A stretch of DNA of 64,000 bases, from contig CM053246.1 in the NCBI GenBank assembly GCA_028583405.1, forward strand, positions 26,875,557-26,939,556. Direction: 5' to 3'. Below the pieces are notes generated by a model. It did no database searches and was not told where the DNA came from. It saw nothing but the letters and a program-made list of their open reading frames with translations. This document shows positions 49,982 through 62,931 of the stretch, in pieces; the first letter of the stretch is position 1; every line of letters starts with the position of its first letter. The position numbers were made by a program, and so were the translations under genes. Source of the stretch: Pogonophryne albipinna (lineage: Eukaryota > Chordata > Actinopteri > Perciformes > Artedidraconidae).

Positions 49982-52290
49982 GAGTGTAATCAGCCCTCCC
50001 TTCCTCTGACTCGTTCCAACTCCTGCCTCCAAACTCTGCTGCAGAAACTCTCCTCTGTACTCTCTCATCCTCTCTGGACTCTTTCTGTCCTCTCACATCT
50101 CGGCAGGCTCGTCAGTCCCCTCCTGCTCCCTGGCTAAATGACGCACTGCGTGCTAATAGAACCGTCCTTAGGGCAGCAGAGCGGAAACGGTGGAAATCCA
50201 AACACCGTGACGACCTCCTAACCTATCAGGCTCTCCTCTCCTCTTTCTCTGCTTCCATCTCTCAGGCAAAAAGCACTTTCTTTCAAGATAAGATCCAATC
50301 TTCCTATTCCAATCCCCAAAAACTATTTTCCATCTTCTCCACCCTCTTGGACCCCCCCAAAGCCCCTCCCCCCTCCTCACTTCTGTCAAGCGACTTTGTT
50401 AACCACTTTGAAAAAAAGGTTGATGATATTCGCTCTTCTTTTTCTGACTCACCGCTGGGTCACCAGACCCTCCTTCCACCCACACACTAACCTCCTTTTC
50501 CCCTCTCTCTCCAAGTGAGGTTCTTACCCTCATTACCTCTGCCCGCCCTACCACCTGTCCTCTGGACCCTATCCCTTCAAACCTCCTTCAGACTATCGCT
50601 CCTGATATTCTACCGTTTCTCACACATTTCATCAACACTTCTCTAACTTCTGGTCACTTTCCAAATAGTCTTAAGGAGGCAAGAGTAAACCCTCTCCTAA
50701 AGAAACCCACTCTCAACCCGTCTGATGTTATAAACTACAGGCATGTCTCTCTCCTCCCGTTCCTGTCTAAAACACTTGAACGCGCTGTCTTTAAACAACT
50801 CTCCTGTTATCTCCATCAGAACAACCTTCTGGATCCGCACCAGTCTGGTTTCAAGGCAGGTCACTCCACAGAAACTGCTCTCATTGCTGTCACTGAGGAA
50901 CTGCACACTGCCAAAGCAGCATCCCTCTCCACTGTCATCATCCTGTTGGACCTGTCTGCTGCATTCGACACGGTGAACCATCAGATCCTCCTTCGCACTC
51001 TCCAAGAACTTGGAGTTTCAGGCTCTGCACTTTCCCTCCTCACCTCATACCTCAAAGACCGTACCTACAGGGTAACTTGGAGAGGGTCCGAGTCCGACCC
51101 TTGTCAATTAACTACAGGGGTCCCTCAGGGCTCTGTTCTTGGTCCCCTCCTCTTCTCCCTGTACACAAACTCGCTCGGATCAGTCATTAGCCCGCATGGT
51201 TTTTCATACCACTGCTACGCTGACGACACCCAATTAATTCTGTCCTTTCCCCGCTCAGAGACCCAGGTCCTTCGCACGCATCTCTGCTTGTCTAGCTGAC
51301 ATCTCTCAGTGGATGTCTGCTCATCACCTCAAGCTCAACCTTGACAAGACTGAACTGCTTTTCCTTCCGGGAAAAGATTGTCCCACTCTTGACCTGACGA
51401 TCAACATCGGCACCTCTGTTGTTTCCCCGACTCAGACTGCAAGGAATCTGGGTGTGACCCTAGATAACAACCTGTCCTTCACTGCAAACATCGCTGCTAC
51501 AACCCGTTGCTGCAGATACACGCTTTACAACATCAGGAAGATACGTCCCCAGCTGACCCAGAAAGCCACGCAGGTTCTGGTCCAGGCTCTCGTCACCTCA
51601 CGCCTAGACTACTGCAACTCCCTCCTGGCTGGTCTACCCGCATGTGCCATCCGAACTCTGCAACTCATCCAGAATGCAGCGGCTCGTCTGGTCTTCAACC
51701 TTCCTAAATTTTCCCAAACCACTCCGCTCCTCCGCTCCCTTCACTGGCTTCCGGTAACTGCTAGAATCCACTTCAAGACAATGGTACTTGCGTACCATGC
51801 TGCGAATGGATCTGGCCCTTCCTACATCCAGGACATGGTTAAACTGTACACCCCAGCGCGTGCACTACGCTCTGCATCAGCCAAACGACTCGCTGCACCC
51901 TCGCTGCGAGGGGGACCCAAGTTCCCATCAGCAAAAACACGTGGGTTTGCTATCCTGGCTCCAAAATGGTGGAATGAGCTCCCCATTGACATCAGGACAG
52001 CAGAAAGCTTACACACCTTCCGGCGCAGACTGAAAACTCATCTCTTTCGACTCCACTTCGAGCGATAGAATTACTAACAATGAACTGCTAACAGAGCACT
52101 TATATACTAATAAAGGACTGGCTTATCTATAGCCAGTTGAGTAGCACTTGAAATGTTTGGCTCTATGAAACCTGATGTACTTATATATGATTCTGTTTTC
52201 TTCAAGGTTGTGTCTTCCTGGTCGATTGTACTTATTGTAAGTCGCTTTGGATAAAAGCGTCAGCCAAATGCAATGTAATGTAATGTAATG
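49982..52290 (+). mobile_element. 5'-truncated L2-clade LINE
   Basis: Flanked by the target-site duplication TGAGTAGCTTA (49971-49981 and 52289-52299). It ends in the tail GTAAGTCGCTTTGGATAAAA plus an (ATGTA)n run. Unit 1 has no insertion at the matching point. The endonuclease is gone; the linker motif APWLNDALR and the reverse transcriptase remain. It inserted after the segmental duplication or was lost cleanly from unit 1; insertion is far more likely. Confidence 0.88.
50100..52068 (+). pseudogene. L2 LINE reverse transcriptase, frameshifted
   Basis: The frame starts near 50040-50100 (APWLNDALRANRT, KWKSKHRDDLLTYQ) and is broken by a stop near 50487. Reverse transcriptase blocks follow: INYRHVSLLPFLSKTLER (about 50731-50784), HQSGFKAGHSTETAL, and LDLSAAFDTVNHQILL (about 50949-50996). 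Then come GVPQGSVLGPLLFSLYTN and YADDTQL with the catalytic aspartates (about 51217-51237). A stop at 51297-51299 interrupts the frame, which resumes at 51313-52068 in another phase. The C-terminal region is present (HLKLNLDKTELLFLPG, LGVTLDNNLSF, SRLDYCNSLLAGLP, LHWLPVTARI). This is a typical fish L2 organisation. With no endonuclease and broken frames it is inactive. Confidence 0.87.
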
Positions 52291-53070
52291 AGTAGCTTAT
52301 TTAGTGTTTAGAGTAGTTTAGGATTTTGTGACTGTTGCCTTTAGTTTAGCTGTGTTTTTGTTCAGACTCTTTTTGTTAGCTGTACCACTTTTAAAGTGAG
52401 GTTTTGTTTTGTTGTTATTTAGTTTGTTAGTACCTATTTCTTGTATGCCATTTTGTTTAGCTCTGCTATTTAAAACAAACCCATTATAATTATACCAATT
52501 CCAACTGGTGTGTGTTGTTTTCCTCTACCCCTAGAGGGGGACGTAACATACATGAGACGTCATTGGCTGCCATCTCCTGGTCTGCCGGCGCACACCTGCT
52601 GGAGATGACTACAAAGCCTGGGGACAATTATCACTCTGGAGGCTCTGACATGTGGACAGACGCCTCTCGCTACTTGCTCTTAGAGAATTCTGTTAACTGT
52701 GGTAAAACTTGTGTGTAGTGTAGCTTAGTTAGTGTTTAGAGTATAGCTTATGATTTTGTGACTGTTGCCTTTAATTTAGCTGTGTTTTTGTACAGACTCT
52801 TTTGTTAGTTGTACCACTTTAATAGTGAGGGTTCTTTTGTTGTTATTTAGTTTGTTAGTACCTATTTCTTTGTATGTAAGTAGGCTCAGTTTTTAAAGTC
52901 CTCCTTTTTGTTTGGTTAGTTATCAACCTGTGCCCTTTTGGCCTTTTTGTTTGTTCCTGGCTTCATGCCTGCCATTTTGTTTACCCGGCTATTTAAAATA
53001 AACCCTTTATAATTATACCAATTCCAACTGGTGTGTGTTGTTTTCCTCTACCCCTAGAGGGGGACGTAAC

Positions 53071-54215
53071 ACCAGGACACTCAGCTAGACACAGCAGCTG
53101 TTGTGAGACCTTTGCCAGAGAGGGTGTCGAGGAAATCCCTTTTTGCTTTGGCAAAATAAAATACCACTTACTTATTTTTTTGAATAATTGGTTGCAATGT
53201 TAGGTAAAGTGTCACTTATGCTAGCCTGCAATGACTCACCTCACAACAAGGTGCTGCCATTTTCATTGTGATGGACACTGAGGAAAAGCCAAAAGCATTT
53301 GCATCTTGCTTTTTGACAGGCAGAGTGCAAATTGGCAAAAAAGAGAAATCCCCCCAGGGCCTTTTTCTGAAACTTAAAACTACGGCATAGAGTATTGCAA
53401 TCGTCATACCGTGCAAATGCAGATGTACTTACCTAAACATAAATGGATTGCCAGATCACCTTAATACTGAGACACTGGTTTACCTGTAGAACTGAGCTGT
53501 ATGTGGAGCATGGATGCTTGCTTTAGGGAATGAGTCACAGCTCCTACAGTTCCAAGGGCACTTGTCCAAGGTGACTCAGTGCATGTGAGAACTTGTGATA
53601 TAAATGGGAAATAGATAAAGGAAACGATTGAACAGCACTTCCAACCTGTCACTTACCTGATTTATGACAAATGGTCATCAAGTCCATGATGACCATTTGT
53701 TATTCTCTTTCGAATAAGTCTTCGGTTACAATAACTCAAGTTATCATATATCTGGCAATAAAATAGGCCTGGAATCATCAGTGCCGGAAAAATGTGCAGG
53801 AATCTGAACCCCAGAACGCTGTATTAGGTTCCTTCCAAGGAAAAACAAAAATGTATATGCAGCTTCACATAGAAGCATTAAAATGGCACAACTTTTTAAT
53901 AAAGTTGTCATTAGAAAATGCAATAAGTTAGTGAGTTTGACGCGGCTGTTGTTTGTCTGAAATATTGCAGGAAGTAATTAAACCGGGAGCAGCTGACAGT
54001 TCAAAGCTTCAGGCACAGGCTTCAAAACTCAAGCTTGTCAGCATTCAATTGGCTCATAAAATTATGGAAAAAGGCCAATGCTTAACTGACTTGTTTAACA
54101 AAACAACAATAGTTAGTTGTGCTAACCCCAGTATTTATGAACCAAAAGTGAAATCTTAAGGAATGCAATTCTCTATGCCCAGTCTGTGAAATCAGCCCAA
54201 AATTGAATCAAAGGA
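53071..54215. other. Unrecognised duplicated spacer
   Basis: Counterpart of 25591-26734, with the same 68-codon frame (53953-54159) and the same hairpin. No function recognised. Confidence 0.4.
53667..53700. other. Perfect 14-bp hairpin, unit 2 copy
   Basis: Identical to 26187-26220: ACAAATGGTCATCA, loop AGTCCA, exact complement. Confidence 0.6.
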
Positions 54216-54812
54216 TATAGAGTGGCAAAGTCCCTCCCCTTCCGGGGGAGCTCCATGGGACCTTATTTTGGAAAAATCATGTATTGAAGTCAATGGAGAG
54301 AGAACGACCCGTTTGAATAGTGCAACGAATTACACATATGATGTTTGTCAATTTAAAAGATAATTTTGCAAGTCAAAAAAATTAAAATGTGTCGTAAAAC
54401 TGTGAAGTAACACATTTTTTTGTGTGAAGCGCTCAATTAACTACAACTCTGGTCTTGCATACGTCACCAACACCAAGATGGCCGTCACGTTAGCACACTT
54501 CACCTCTTTCTTTCAGAATGAAGTGAAAAGTATTAAAAGAGGTGAAAATCACAACAAGTCTGGCCATGTTGAGTACTGTACATACACAAAAGGGGAGTTA
54601 GTCGGTTCCGTAAGAGCCAGCATGCGGGACCGGCTTTACAAGGTTTCGGTGAGTAACACGAGTGTAATGTGTAACGTTAATGTACGCGACTCTGGGATTT
54701 GTAGTCTTTCTAGTTGCGTATTTTTCATAGTCTTATATTTCAACAGTTTTAAGACTTTTTTTACATGGAAATTATTTTTTAAGATTGACAAACATCATAT
54801 GTGTAATTCATG
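54216..54812. mobile_element. MITE-like element, right end deleted (unit 2)
   Basis: The left end TATAGAGTGGCAAAGTC matches the element at 26735. The right terminal repeat and the first part of the adjoining SINE are gone; a deletion of about 440 bases relative to unit 1 joins TAATTCATG to CCGGTGTCCGG. Here the coding-like core is open where unit 1 has a stop, so a 159-codon frame (54424-54903) runs from the core across the deletion into SINE sequence. Confidence 0.6.
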
Positions 54813-54966
54813 CCCGGTGTCCGGTGCCTTGCTCAAGGGCACCACGGCAGGGCAGGAGGTGAACTGGGACCTCTCCAAGTACCAGTCCACACTCCATATT
54901 TAGGTCTGGTCAGGGGCTTGACCCTACAGCTCCCAATCCAAGCCCCTACTGACTGAGCCACTGCCA
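54813..54966 (-). mobile_element. tRNA-headed SINE, partial (unit 2)
   Basis: The head half of the SINE seen at 27625-27937, with the A-box-like GGCTCAGTCAGTAGGGG and the B-box-like region on the minus strand. The body and tail were lost in the deletion. Confidence 0.55.
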
Positions 54967-55056
54967 GACTGTAGAACAAGTTTTAATACTTTTAAGGAGG
55001 AGCTAGTCAAACCACATCGCCTCGTGGGCATTAAAGGTATAGTTCAACTTCCGAGA

Positions 55057-55328
55057 TGCTGTATGATGTCCTTTTGTTGTTCTGTTGTTTCAATCAATCA
55101 ATCAATCAATGTTTATTTATATAGCCCAATATCACAAATGTTACATTTGTCTCAGTGGACTTCACAGTTTGTACAAAATATCAGTATGACAATACGTTTA
55201 TGTTTTGTTTATGTTTTTATGTCTTCTTGTGGAACCTACTGCTGCAGGTCTCCCTTGAAAAAGAGATCATTGATCTCAATGGGATTTTAAACTATGTGGA
55301 CAAACTTTTTGTCCATGAAATTCCCTAA
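55057..55328 (+). repeat. LINE or SINE tail fragments, unit 2 only
   Basis: An (AATC)n run at about 55090-55110 is followed by GTTTATTTATATAGCCCAAT and ATCACAAATG, a common fish interspersed repeat. A separate stretch near 55240-55290 contains CTGCAGGTCTCCCTTGAAAA and GATCTCAATGGGATTTTA, typical of a fish LINE 3' end. The assignment to particular families is from memory and not certain. Confidence 0.5.
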
Positions 55329-55467
55329 GTAATTTAACACAATAAGAAAACAGTGGTGATATACTTACTGTATTCTACTGTTGAGAAACCTACCCAAACT
55401 ATTTTGCATTTATTATGAAAGAAGATATTGTTTTTTTATTCATTTAATTTTGTCTAATTATTTTTAA

Positions 55468-56789
55468 AGAGTAAATTACAAATATTTTATGATACTTTAA
55501 GTTGGTATGTATGACTTGAGAAATACAATTTTTTAAATTATCAGTAGTCCATCCATTTCCTGTCGATAACTAAGCAAGAACACCAATGATCCCATTTTTT
55601 TATAAGATCGCCATCGCAATATTGTCAACAATAATCGCAAAATGACTTTTTCACCAAAAAACATACATTTTGTTTGCCTCCATCGGAGCTCCTGGCCTAT
55701 GATGGCCACACAAGGGCAGTATAACACCATATTTTGTACACAAATGTAAAGCCTGGGGGACATACGTTACTGGTTACTGGTTAATCTGGATCAGTCTGTA
55801 TCAGATACGTTGCAGCCCCTTTTTTAGAGATTTGGGTATGGAGGAAAATAGAGAGGGTTGTGTTTTCTGACACTTGGTGAGTTTCCTGGAACACCGGGGA
55901 CACATATTCATGTATAAAAGATGTACAAAAGTGCATTTTGCATGATAGGTCACCTTTAAACATCCTAGGTTTCAAAGCACCTCATCAAACAAAAAAACAG
56001 GAGTAACACTGGATGGAATTAATTCCCTGAATTATAATAAAAATGAAAACTACATGTACTTACTAGGAAATTGTTATACAGAAACAAAATCTAATCTGAA
56101 AACATTGCATTAAAGAATAGAATATTGGGTGTTTGCATGATGAGTATTGCACCCACGATTCAAGTGCTTCTGAAACATAGCAGTTACAAGTTGATTATTA
56201 ACTACACCTACCAATGTTTCTGTTACACAATTATAATAACTCTAAAGAAACGTTTAACAATGTAGGTCAAAGACCATACAAATGAATTATCTAATGGAAA
56301 AATGGCTTAAAATGGTGGCTGAGTCAGTAGAAGAAAAGATAAAGATAAAAACGTGAAAGTAAGTTTGACTCTTTCAAAAGGTCTTCAATTATTTGTGAAT
56401 GATATTGTTGTAACACAGTAGATACTGTAACTTTGGTGGCTCAATATGCTACTGGGATAAAGAAAAACACCATGGCCTCATACTGGCTCTGGCACTTATG
56501 TGTTTTGTCTATAAAAACCAACACACTACTCATAACAGTACATCAGAAAAAGGCACTGCAAAAGCAAGCCTTAGAACAATCCAAAACTAAAGCAAGCTAC
56601 AGACCATTGTGCCTTAGTGATCTAAACGCATATAAAGTTTTGTGAAAAATTGGTCGAGCCAGATAGCGAAATAACCATCTGTCAAACTACTCATAACCAC
56701 TACAGCATGTGTCTCTTTTATCTGGTTTAACCAATCATTTTCCTCCTGGTAGTAATTAGCAGAGGTGGGAGTAAGTCATACATGTACAC
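55468..56789. other. Unrecognised duplicated spacer
   Basis: Counterpart of 34218-35524. The uninterrupted TTAA at 55464-55467, the empty site for the unit 1 piggyBac-like element, lies at its left edge. No gene seen. Confidence 0.45.
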
Positions 56790-56987
56790 AGGCGGCTGTG
56801 GCTCAGTCGATAGTGTGCTGGACTTCGAATCAGGGGATATCAAGTTCGAGACCCACTGCAGTCAGCATGTTGTTGTGTCTGGGTAAGACACTTCACCCCA
56901 AATTGCTCCTGTGGGGATTGTCCACAGTACTGAATGTATGTAAGTCGCTTTGGATAAAAGCGTCTAACAAATGACATGTAATGTAAT
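56790..56987 (+). mobile_element. tRNA-derived SINE with L2-type tail, unit 2 copy
   Basis: Ortholog of 35525-35722, with A box TGGCTCAGTCGATAGTG and B box GTTCGAGACCC (56844-56854). The head here reads GAATCAGGGGATATCAAGTT, closer to a tRNA than the unit 1 copy. Confidence 0.8.
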
Positions 56988-57547
56988 GTGCAAGTCTCAA
57001 GTCTTAACCTTCAAATCACTGTGGTGGGAGTCAAGCAGGTCAAGCAAGTCACAAGTCAAGTCATACGAAATTCTGATGAATAACCCCAGTTTCCGCATTT
57101 AAATCAGTTAAAATATTGTGGTTATGAAAAGTTTTGTTTTATTTTCAACATAAACAGCAATGGAGAGTGGGGCGCTGAAATGATAACCCTATACGTTCTA
57201 AAAGGGCATAAAGTGATAACAGGAGTACAACACAAATATTTTGCATCACCATGTAAAGCCTCCTGCCCTGGCTCCCCTTCAGCAGGGTCAAAGCATTTCT
57301 CCATGGTCTGTCCAAGGTGCTCCCATATGACTGTGTCATTGTTTTCCCAACTGTGTCTGTGCACAAAGAAATATTGCATCAAAGCCAATACAACGGAATA
57401 GTGTATGTAGTACCAGGGCGCATGATATGTGTCTGTGTGCAGACATTAAGATTAAACACATTTATTTCATTTGGGAACACCCACATATACATATGGAGTT
57501 GGCCATATGTGTGTAAATCACTGTTCATGGTCATTTGAAAACAAATG

Positions 57548-58193
<646 letters not shown>

Positions 58194-58197
58194 TTAA

Positions 58198-59240
58198 CCC
58201 TCCGGTATCATTCGATTGGACTACGCAAATTAGTCATTCGAGACAAAAATGTCCACTGCAAAAGACTTTGATAAAAACATTATATTAAAAGGTTTTTTTC
58301 ACAACTTTTTTGGGTTCAATCTTTAAAGCAACTTCCGCCCTAATAGAAAATACCAAAAATGTAATCATTTTCAGGATTTTAACCCTTTAAATGCCATTTT
58401 GAATACATGAAACCGCTGTTTTTTTTCATGATGAAAACAGAGAAAATTAGTTATTTTCCAAAAAATACATATCTGGGGACTGGCTCTTTTTTTTTAATAA
58501 CAGTCTTGGATATGTCAAAGATTAGCAACAAAATTGATTTTTTTGCATTATTAGTTTTTGCACAAAATCAGATTGAACAACATTTTTACAAATTAGTCAT
58601 TCGGGACAAAAATGTCCACTTCCAGAAACTGCTCTAAAATGACAACAGATTAATATTTTTAAAAACTTTTTGGGGTTAAATCTTTCAATCAACTTCAGTC
58701 CTGATCAAAAATACCAAATGTTAAATTATGTTCAGGATTTTAACCCTTGAACTGCGAGTTTGAAAACATGAATTTTCGTTTTCTATGAAAAACATGCACA
58801 TATAGTAAATGTTGGGGGGGTCGGCTTTTTTTCTCTGTTTTCATCATCAAAAAAAACAGCGGTTTCATGTTTTCAAAATGGCATTTAAAGGGTTAAAATC
58901 CTGAAAATGATTACATTTTTGGTATTTTCTATTAGAGCGGAAGTTGCTTTAAAGATTGAACCCAAAAAAGTTGTGAAAAAATCCTTTTAATATAATGTTT
59001 TTATCAAAGTCTTTTGCAGTGGACATTTTTGTCTCAAATGACTAATTTGCGTAGTCGATTTGTTACACAGTGAATTAAAGACCAATTTGAAAAATTTAAA
59101 TTGGAATTCCAAAATAGATCGAGAAAATAGCCTTGTTACAAAAAATCAGGCCATTTGCACCAACGAAACCAAAGTTATTGCAAAATGAAAATTGAAAAAT
59201 GACCCATATGGACAAAAACGTCCACAGTGATACCGGAGGG
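58198..59240. mobile_element. TTAA-flanked palindromic element, unit 2
   Basis: The same TTAA-abutting ends (58194-58197 and 59241-59244) and the same inverted arms as the unit 1 copy. The central segment (about 58500-58830) runs in the opposite orientation to unit 1 (about 37598-37960): TTGGATATGTCAAAGATTAG here is CTAATCTTTGACATATCCAA there. About 360 bases of unit 1 centre are absent. Confidence 0.85.
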
Positions 59241-59244
59241 TTAA

Positions 59245-60277
59245 GTCATGCCAATACCAAGTCAAAGTCAAGTCTTTTATCAATGTTATCAAAAATATGC
59301 GACCACTGGTAATTAGAAAAAGAAAAGGTAGTAAAAGAAATAAAGATATTAATAGATTCCATGAAATGACTTCTCTCATATACATGTTTGTGTAATGTTC
59401 TATTACGTTTGAGCCCACTTGAAGAACTTAACTCAAAGGAATAAATGCAGTTATAGAAATGTTTCTTATCACCACACTGTTAGTCTAAACATTGAGGTAT
59501 TTCCCACTGAAACTGATTTGTTTTGGATGACAGTTTTTATTTCTCAAAAATGACTTCAGTTATAAGGCTGCTTTGGTTTAAGCAATGATACAAAGAAAGA
59601 AAGATTGAGTTTAAAAAAGGTGTTTTTATTTCAAAACGATTTGTCTTTTTAAACGGTAAAATGCATTTAGCAAAATCTCCACCTATTTGTAATGTGTAAT
59701 GCATGATTGTAGGGAATTAGGTTGATGTGCTTTTAACAAACCATCTCTGGCATTTTCCAACATGAAATAAAATGAGTCTCATGTCCATCCATGTGGCATG
59801 TTAACATACAGAGGAGCACCGCGATATGCAAGTCCACTGGACTGTATAAACCCTCATGACATAAGGCACCTATTACACATGATTGTGTTTCTTAAATTAT
59901 AGTTTACAAAAAAACTCTTCCTAAGGAGGAGGTACTCAGGTACTCATTTTTCCTAAATTATTTCTTATCCTTTTTTTTCTTAGTTGTTTAGATGGCTATT
60001 AGGCTTTTACGGTACATGATTCATTGTCACAACAGAGTATCAATACTTCCACTTGCATACAGTTTTTTGCTACATTACCCATCTCTGATTCAGACACTAC
60101 GCTATTCATACCATATTATGTCTGAATCTCAATCTCAAGACAAATGTTTTATGATTTTACTGTTAAAACACAAGTTATTGTTTTAACTGGTAATCTTAAA
60201 TGTATACTTATTTTGTGCAAGGGGCTTTGTCAAATCAGTACTATTGCACTTTGAATTGTGAGAATGGTTTACCCTTC
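59245..60277. other. Downstream flank of the HYKK gene, unit 2
   Basis: Near-identical to 38378-39420. No gene seen apart from the presumed 3' UTR of the adjacent HYKK gene. Confidence 0.4.
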
Positions 60278-62931
60278 TCACTTTTTGTCACTGAATTGAG
60301 CAGCGGTCTGAAACCATAACTTCTCCACCTGCTCCTTTCCGAGCTCCCATAGCTGACTGAGAATGTGGACACCATTCTTGGATGTAATCATCAAATACTC
60401 TTCGTTCTCAGGATGCAAGCTCACAGAGTAATGAGCTAAAACTATCGACTGGCAGAAGCGGGACAGCACCAGCACATAGAGACAATCTTTCTCAGCTTCG
60501 TTGAGGGGAAGGAAACTTTCCCAGCCCGCAAGGACAGGTCCACCCACCTCTATGGGTTTAGGGTGCTCAGTCATCATGTACATGATAGTGATGGCTAGCT
60601 CGTGGATGTAGTAGCCACTGTGCATGTCCCCAAAGTCAAGGATGCCAGAAATCCTATGGCCATCTCTCCCATCAGGTTGTACGAGCACATTGAGGTCATT
60701 GAAGTCACCGTGGTTTATGCCTTAGAACAATAAAAAAACAATAAAACGTTAATATGAATCAAAACTACTTATCACTCATGTATACGGTGACATTCTATAC
60801 TGACAGTATTCAAGGTGCATAGGCGTGTCAAGGGAAACGAGTAGAAAAGTGTTTGTAAAGTAAAAATGATACTCACACTTTCGGAAATTGCAGCGTTTCG
60901 GGGTCACAAAGGTCTTGTACTGATAAAGGACAGATTTCACAACCTTCTCCAGAGGATTTCCATCAAATAAATGGATGTATGGTTCCAGCAGGGGAAGATT
61001 TGACAAATTCCATATGAAATTCTCTCTCTCCAGAACGGCAAGATGAGGGTGCACCATCTAGAAAAGAACATAACATAATAATATCAGAAAGCAGGAAGAA
61101 GAAGTTAAAGTCAGAAGTAAAAGGAGGATAAGTGAACATTTTCTCAGCAACACTTGCAGTACAGCTTTAAGCTAAGCAGTGAAGGGCTAGTGCTTTATTA
61201 TATGGGTTAGTCCATGTAAAGGCAAGTTAGATTAGAGACTTTTAATGCCACTTGTAAAGAGATTTAAACCAACTTCACAATATCCAAAACACTTCCATAT
61301 ACCTTGCCTGGTGCCTTTGTCATGCCAGAACATCTTGGTTGGGTAGCCAATTTTCATTGAATTCCTTTTCAAAAACGTCCCCATGTTGTCGCTAGTTATC
61401 ATAAGCATCCGGGCCCCAAACTAACAATTAGTGATGTTTGTTTAACTTTCCTGATCTGCCTAACATCAGCCTAGAAGAGTCATTCCAAAAATAGATGAAA
61501 CCAATTAAATTGAGGTTTAATAGTGCAGTTAAAGGTGGGGTAGGTAATTTTGGAGAAACCAGCTCGAGTGCGCTAGAATTTGAAAATACACAACCGGAAA
61601 AAATCTGCGACTTCCTTACAGAGCCCCTCCTCCAACACACACGAACGTGCACATGACCAATGAGGGCACGAGATAAGTTTGTGCACAGAGGAAGGCTGAC
61701 AGGCAGGTCGGCCATATGGCTCTGAGGTAGGCCATCCAGTTATTTTAGCCGGGCTGGCTAAAATGATTGGTTGTGCTTTTTACAGTACTACGGCTTCCAC
61801 AGATGACATTTTTCTATGGATTTTTTGTCAAAGCACTTAAGATATTCATTGCTACCGGGATGTTAAGAGCATTCCATGAAATATAACAAAAAGTGTATCT
61901 CGAGCCGGTTTCTCAAACTTACCTACCCCACTTAACTTAAGAAGTGTAATTCAAAACGACAGCAGTATTGGTAGATATTGTCATTGAAGACAATTTCATA
62001 AGGTCCTCTTCTACATCGCTTTGATGTCACAATACATGGAAATTAGATTTAAGGGTATGAGGAAAAAGAATGCCAATGATCAAAAAGTGTTATCGTTATA
62101 CCTCTTGTAGGATTGTGTCCATTGTGGCTGCCATCTTGCCAGTTTCATACAGTAACTGCGGTGTTAGAGGAACCTTGGATATCGTGGTTCCAGGCAAATA
62201 AGTAAGCAGCCGCACCAGGTACTTCTGACTGCCATAGCCGCAATCTATCAAAGGTAAAGACAGGACAAGTGTTACAGCTATTCCTCTCACTCACTTAGCC
62301 ATCATAAAGCATGAACTGTATAGTGTGGCCTTGCTCAGGGTCACACTTATCACTTTAGAGCGGGAGTATTAGAGCGTAGGCACTATGTTTAAAACTGTGG
62401 GATTTTTTTCAAACTCAACACATTCACCACAAAACCTTACAATCAACCAGGAAAACATTATGCATCTTTTGCCTGGGGACATGTAGGGAGACAACACTTA
62501 ACACTGACTTTTGTGTCAATACATTACACATAAACTATCATCTGAATAAGCAAATGTAGGAAATGTCTTTTTTTAGAGTGCTGAATCACTAATTCCTAAT
62601 GTTTTGCCGGTGTGACTGATCAAATACCTATTTCTTCCAGGCTCATCAGCTGTCCTGAAATGTTGGGAAGGGTTGTTTGGGTAGGAAGTCCATTCTGGTG
62701 CAGGAAGGACATGGCATGCATCTGCACCTCGATCAGGGCGGGGTTTTTACTGTCTTCCGAGTTCATTATCTTCAGGACATACTTGTCACCCTCGATGGGG
62801 TCTATGAAGAAGTTTTGGTCATCGTAGCTTGGAAGAGAGCTGATTTCTGATTCCGTCAGCCCAAAGAGCCTCTTCACCATCTCAGCCACCTGAGACTGGC
62901 TGAAGTTGGGCTTGGCGTGTTTCACTGACAT
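60278..62931 (-). CDS. Hydroxylysine kinase, copy 2 (four coding exons)
   Basis: Same predicted enzyme and exon plan as the copy at 39421. Exons: 62931-62628, 62244-62102, 61057-60877 and 60720-60278, giving 356 residues with all splice sites retained. Catalytic HGDFNDLN (213-220), DFGDM (238-242) and Lys54 are intact. Six amino-acid differences from copy 1: G49D, T71M, A84T, A87T, Y191S and T329I. Only two synonymous changes were found in the coding exons, so there is no sign of strong purifying selection since the duplication, though the numbers are tiny. Four of the six changes lie in exon 1, close to the nucleotide-binding lobe. The intron 2 MITE and the upstream region were copied too, so it probably has its own promoter. 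Both copies are plausibly expressed. Confidence 0.93.
61533..61931. mobile_element. TTAA-flanked MITE in HYKK intron 2, copy 2
   Basis: Copied with the gene from 40676-41074; same TTAA flanks and AGGTGGGGTAGG ends. It is not an independent insertion. Confidence 0.8.

Larger units (their letters stand above)
49716..53070 (+). repeat. LTR-like repeat pair, unit 2, split by an L2 LINE
   Basis: Copy 1 is 49716-49981 plus 52291-52547, separated by the L2 insertion; copy 2 is 52556-53070. The same TGACGTCATTGG start and CCCCTAGAGGGGGACGTAAC end are present as in unit 1. Copy 2 lacks about 60-80 bases near 52585 that unit 1 retains, and copy 1 has a deletion near 52450. Confidence 0.55.
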
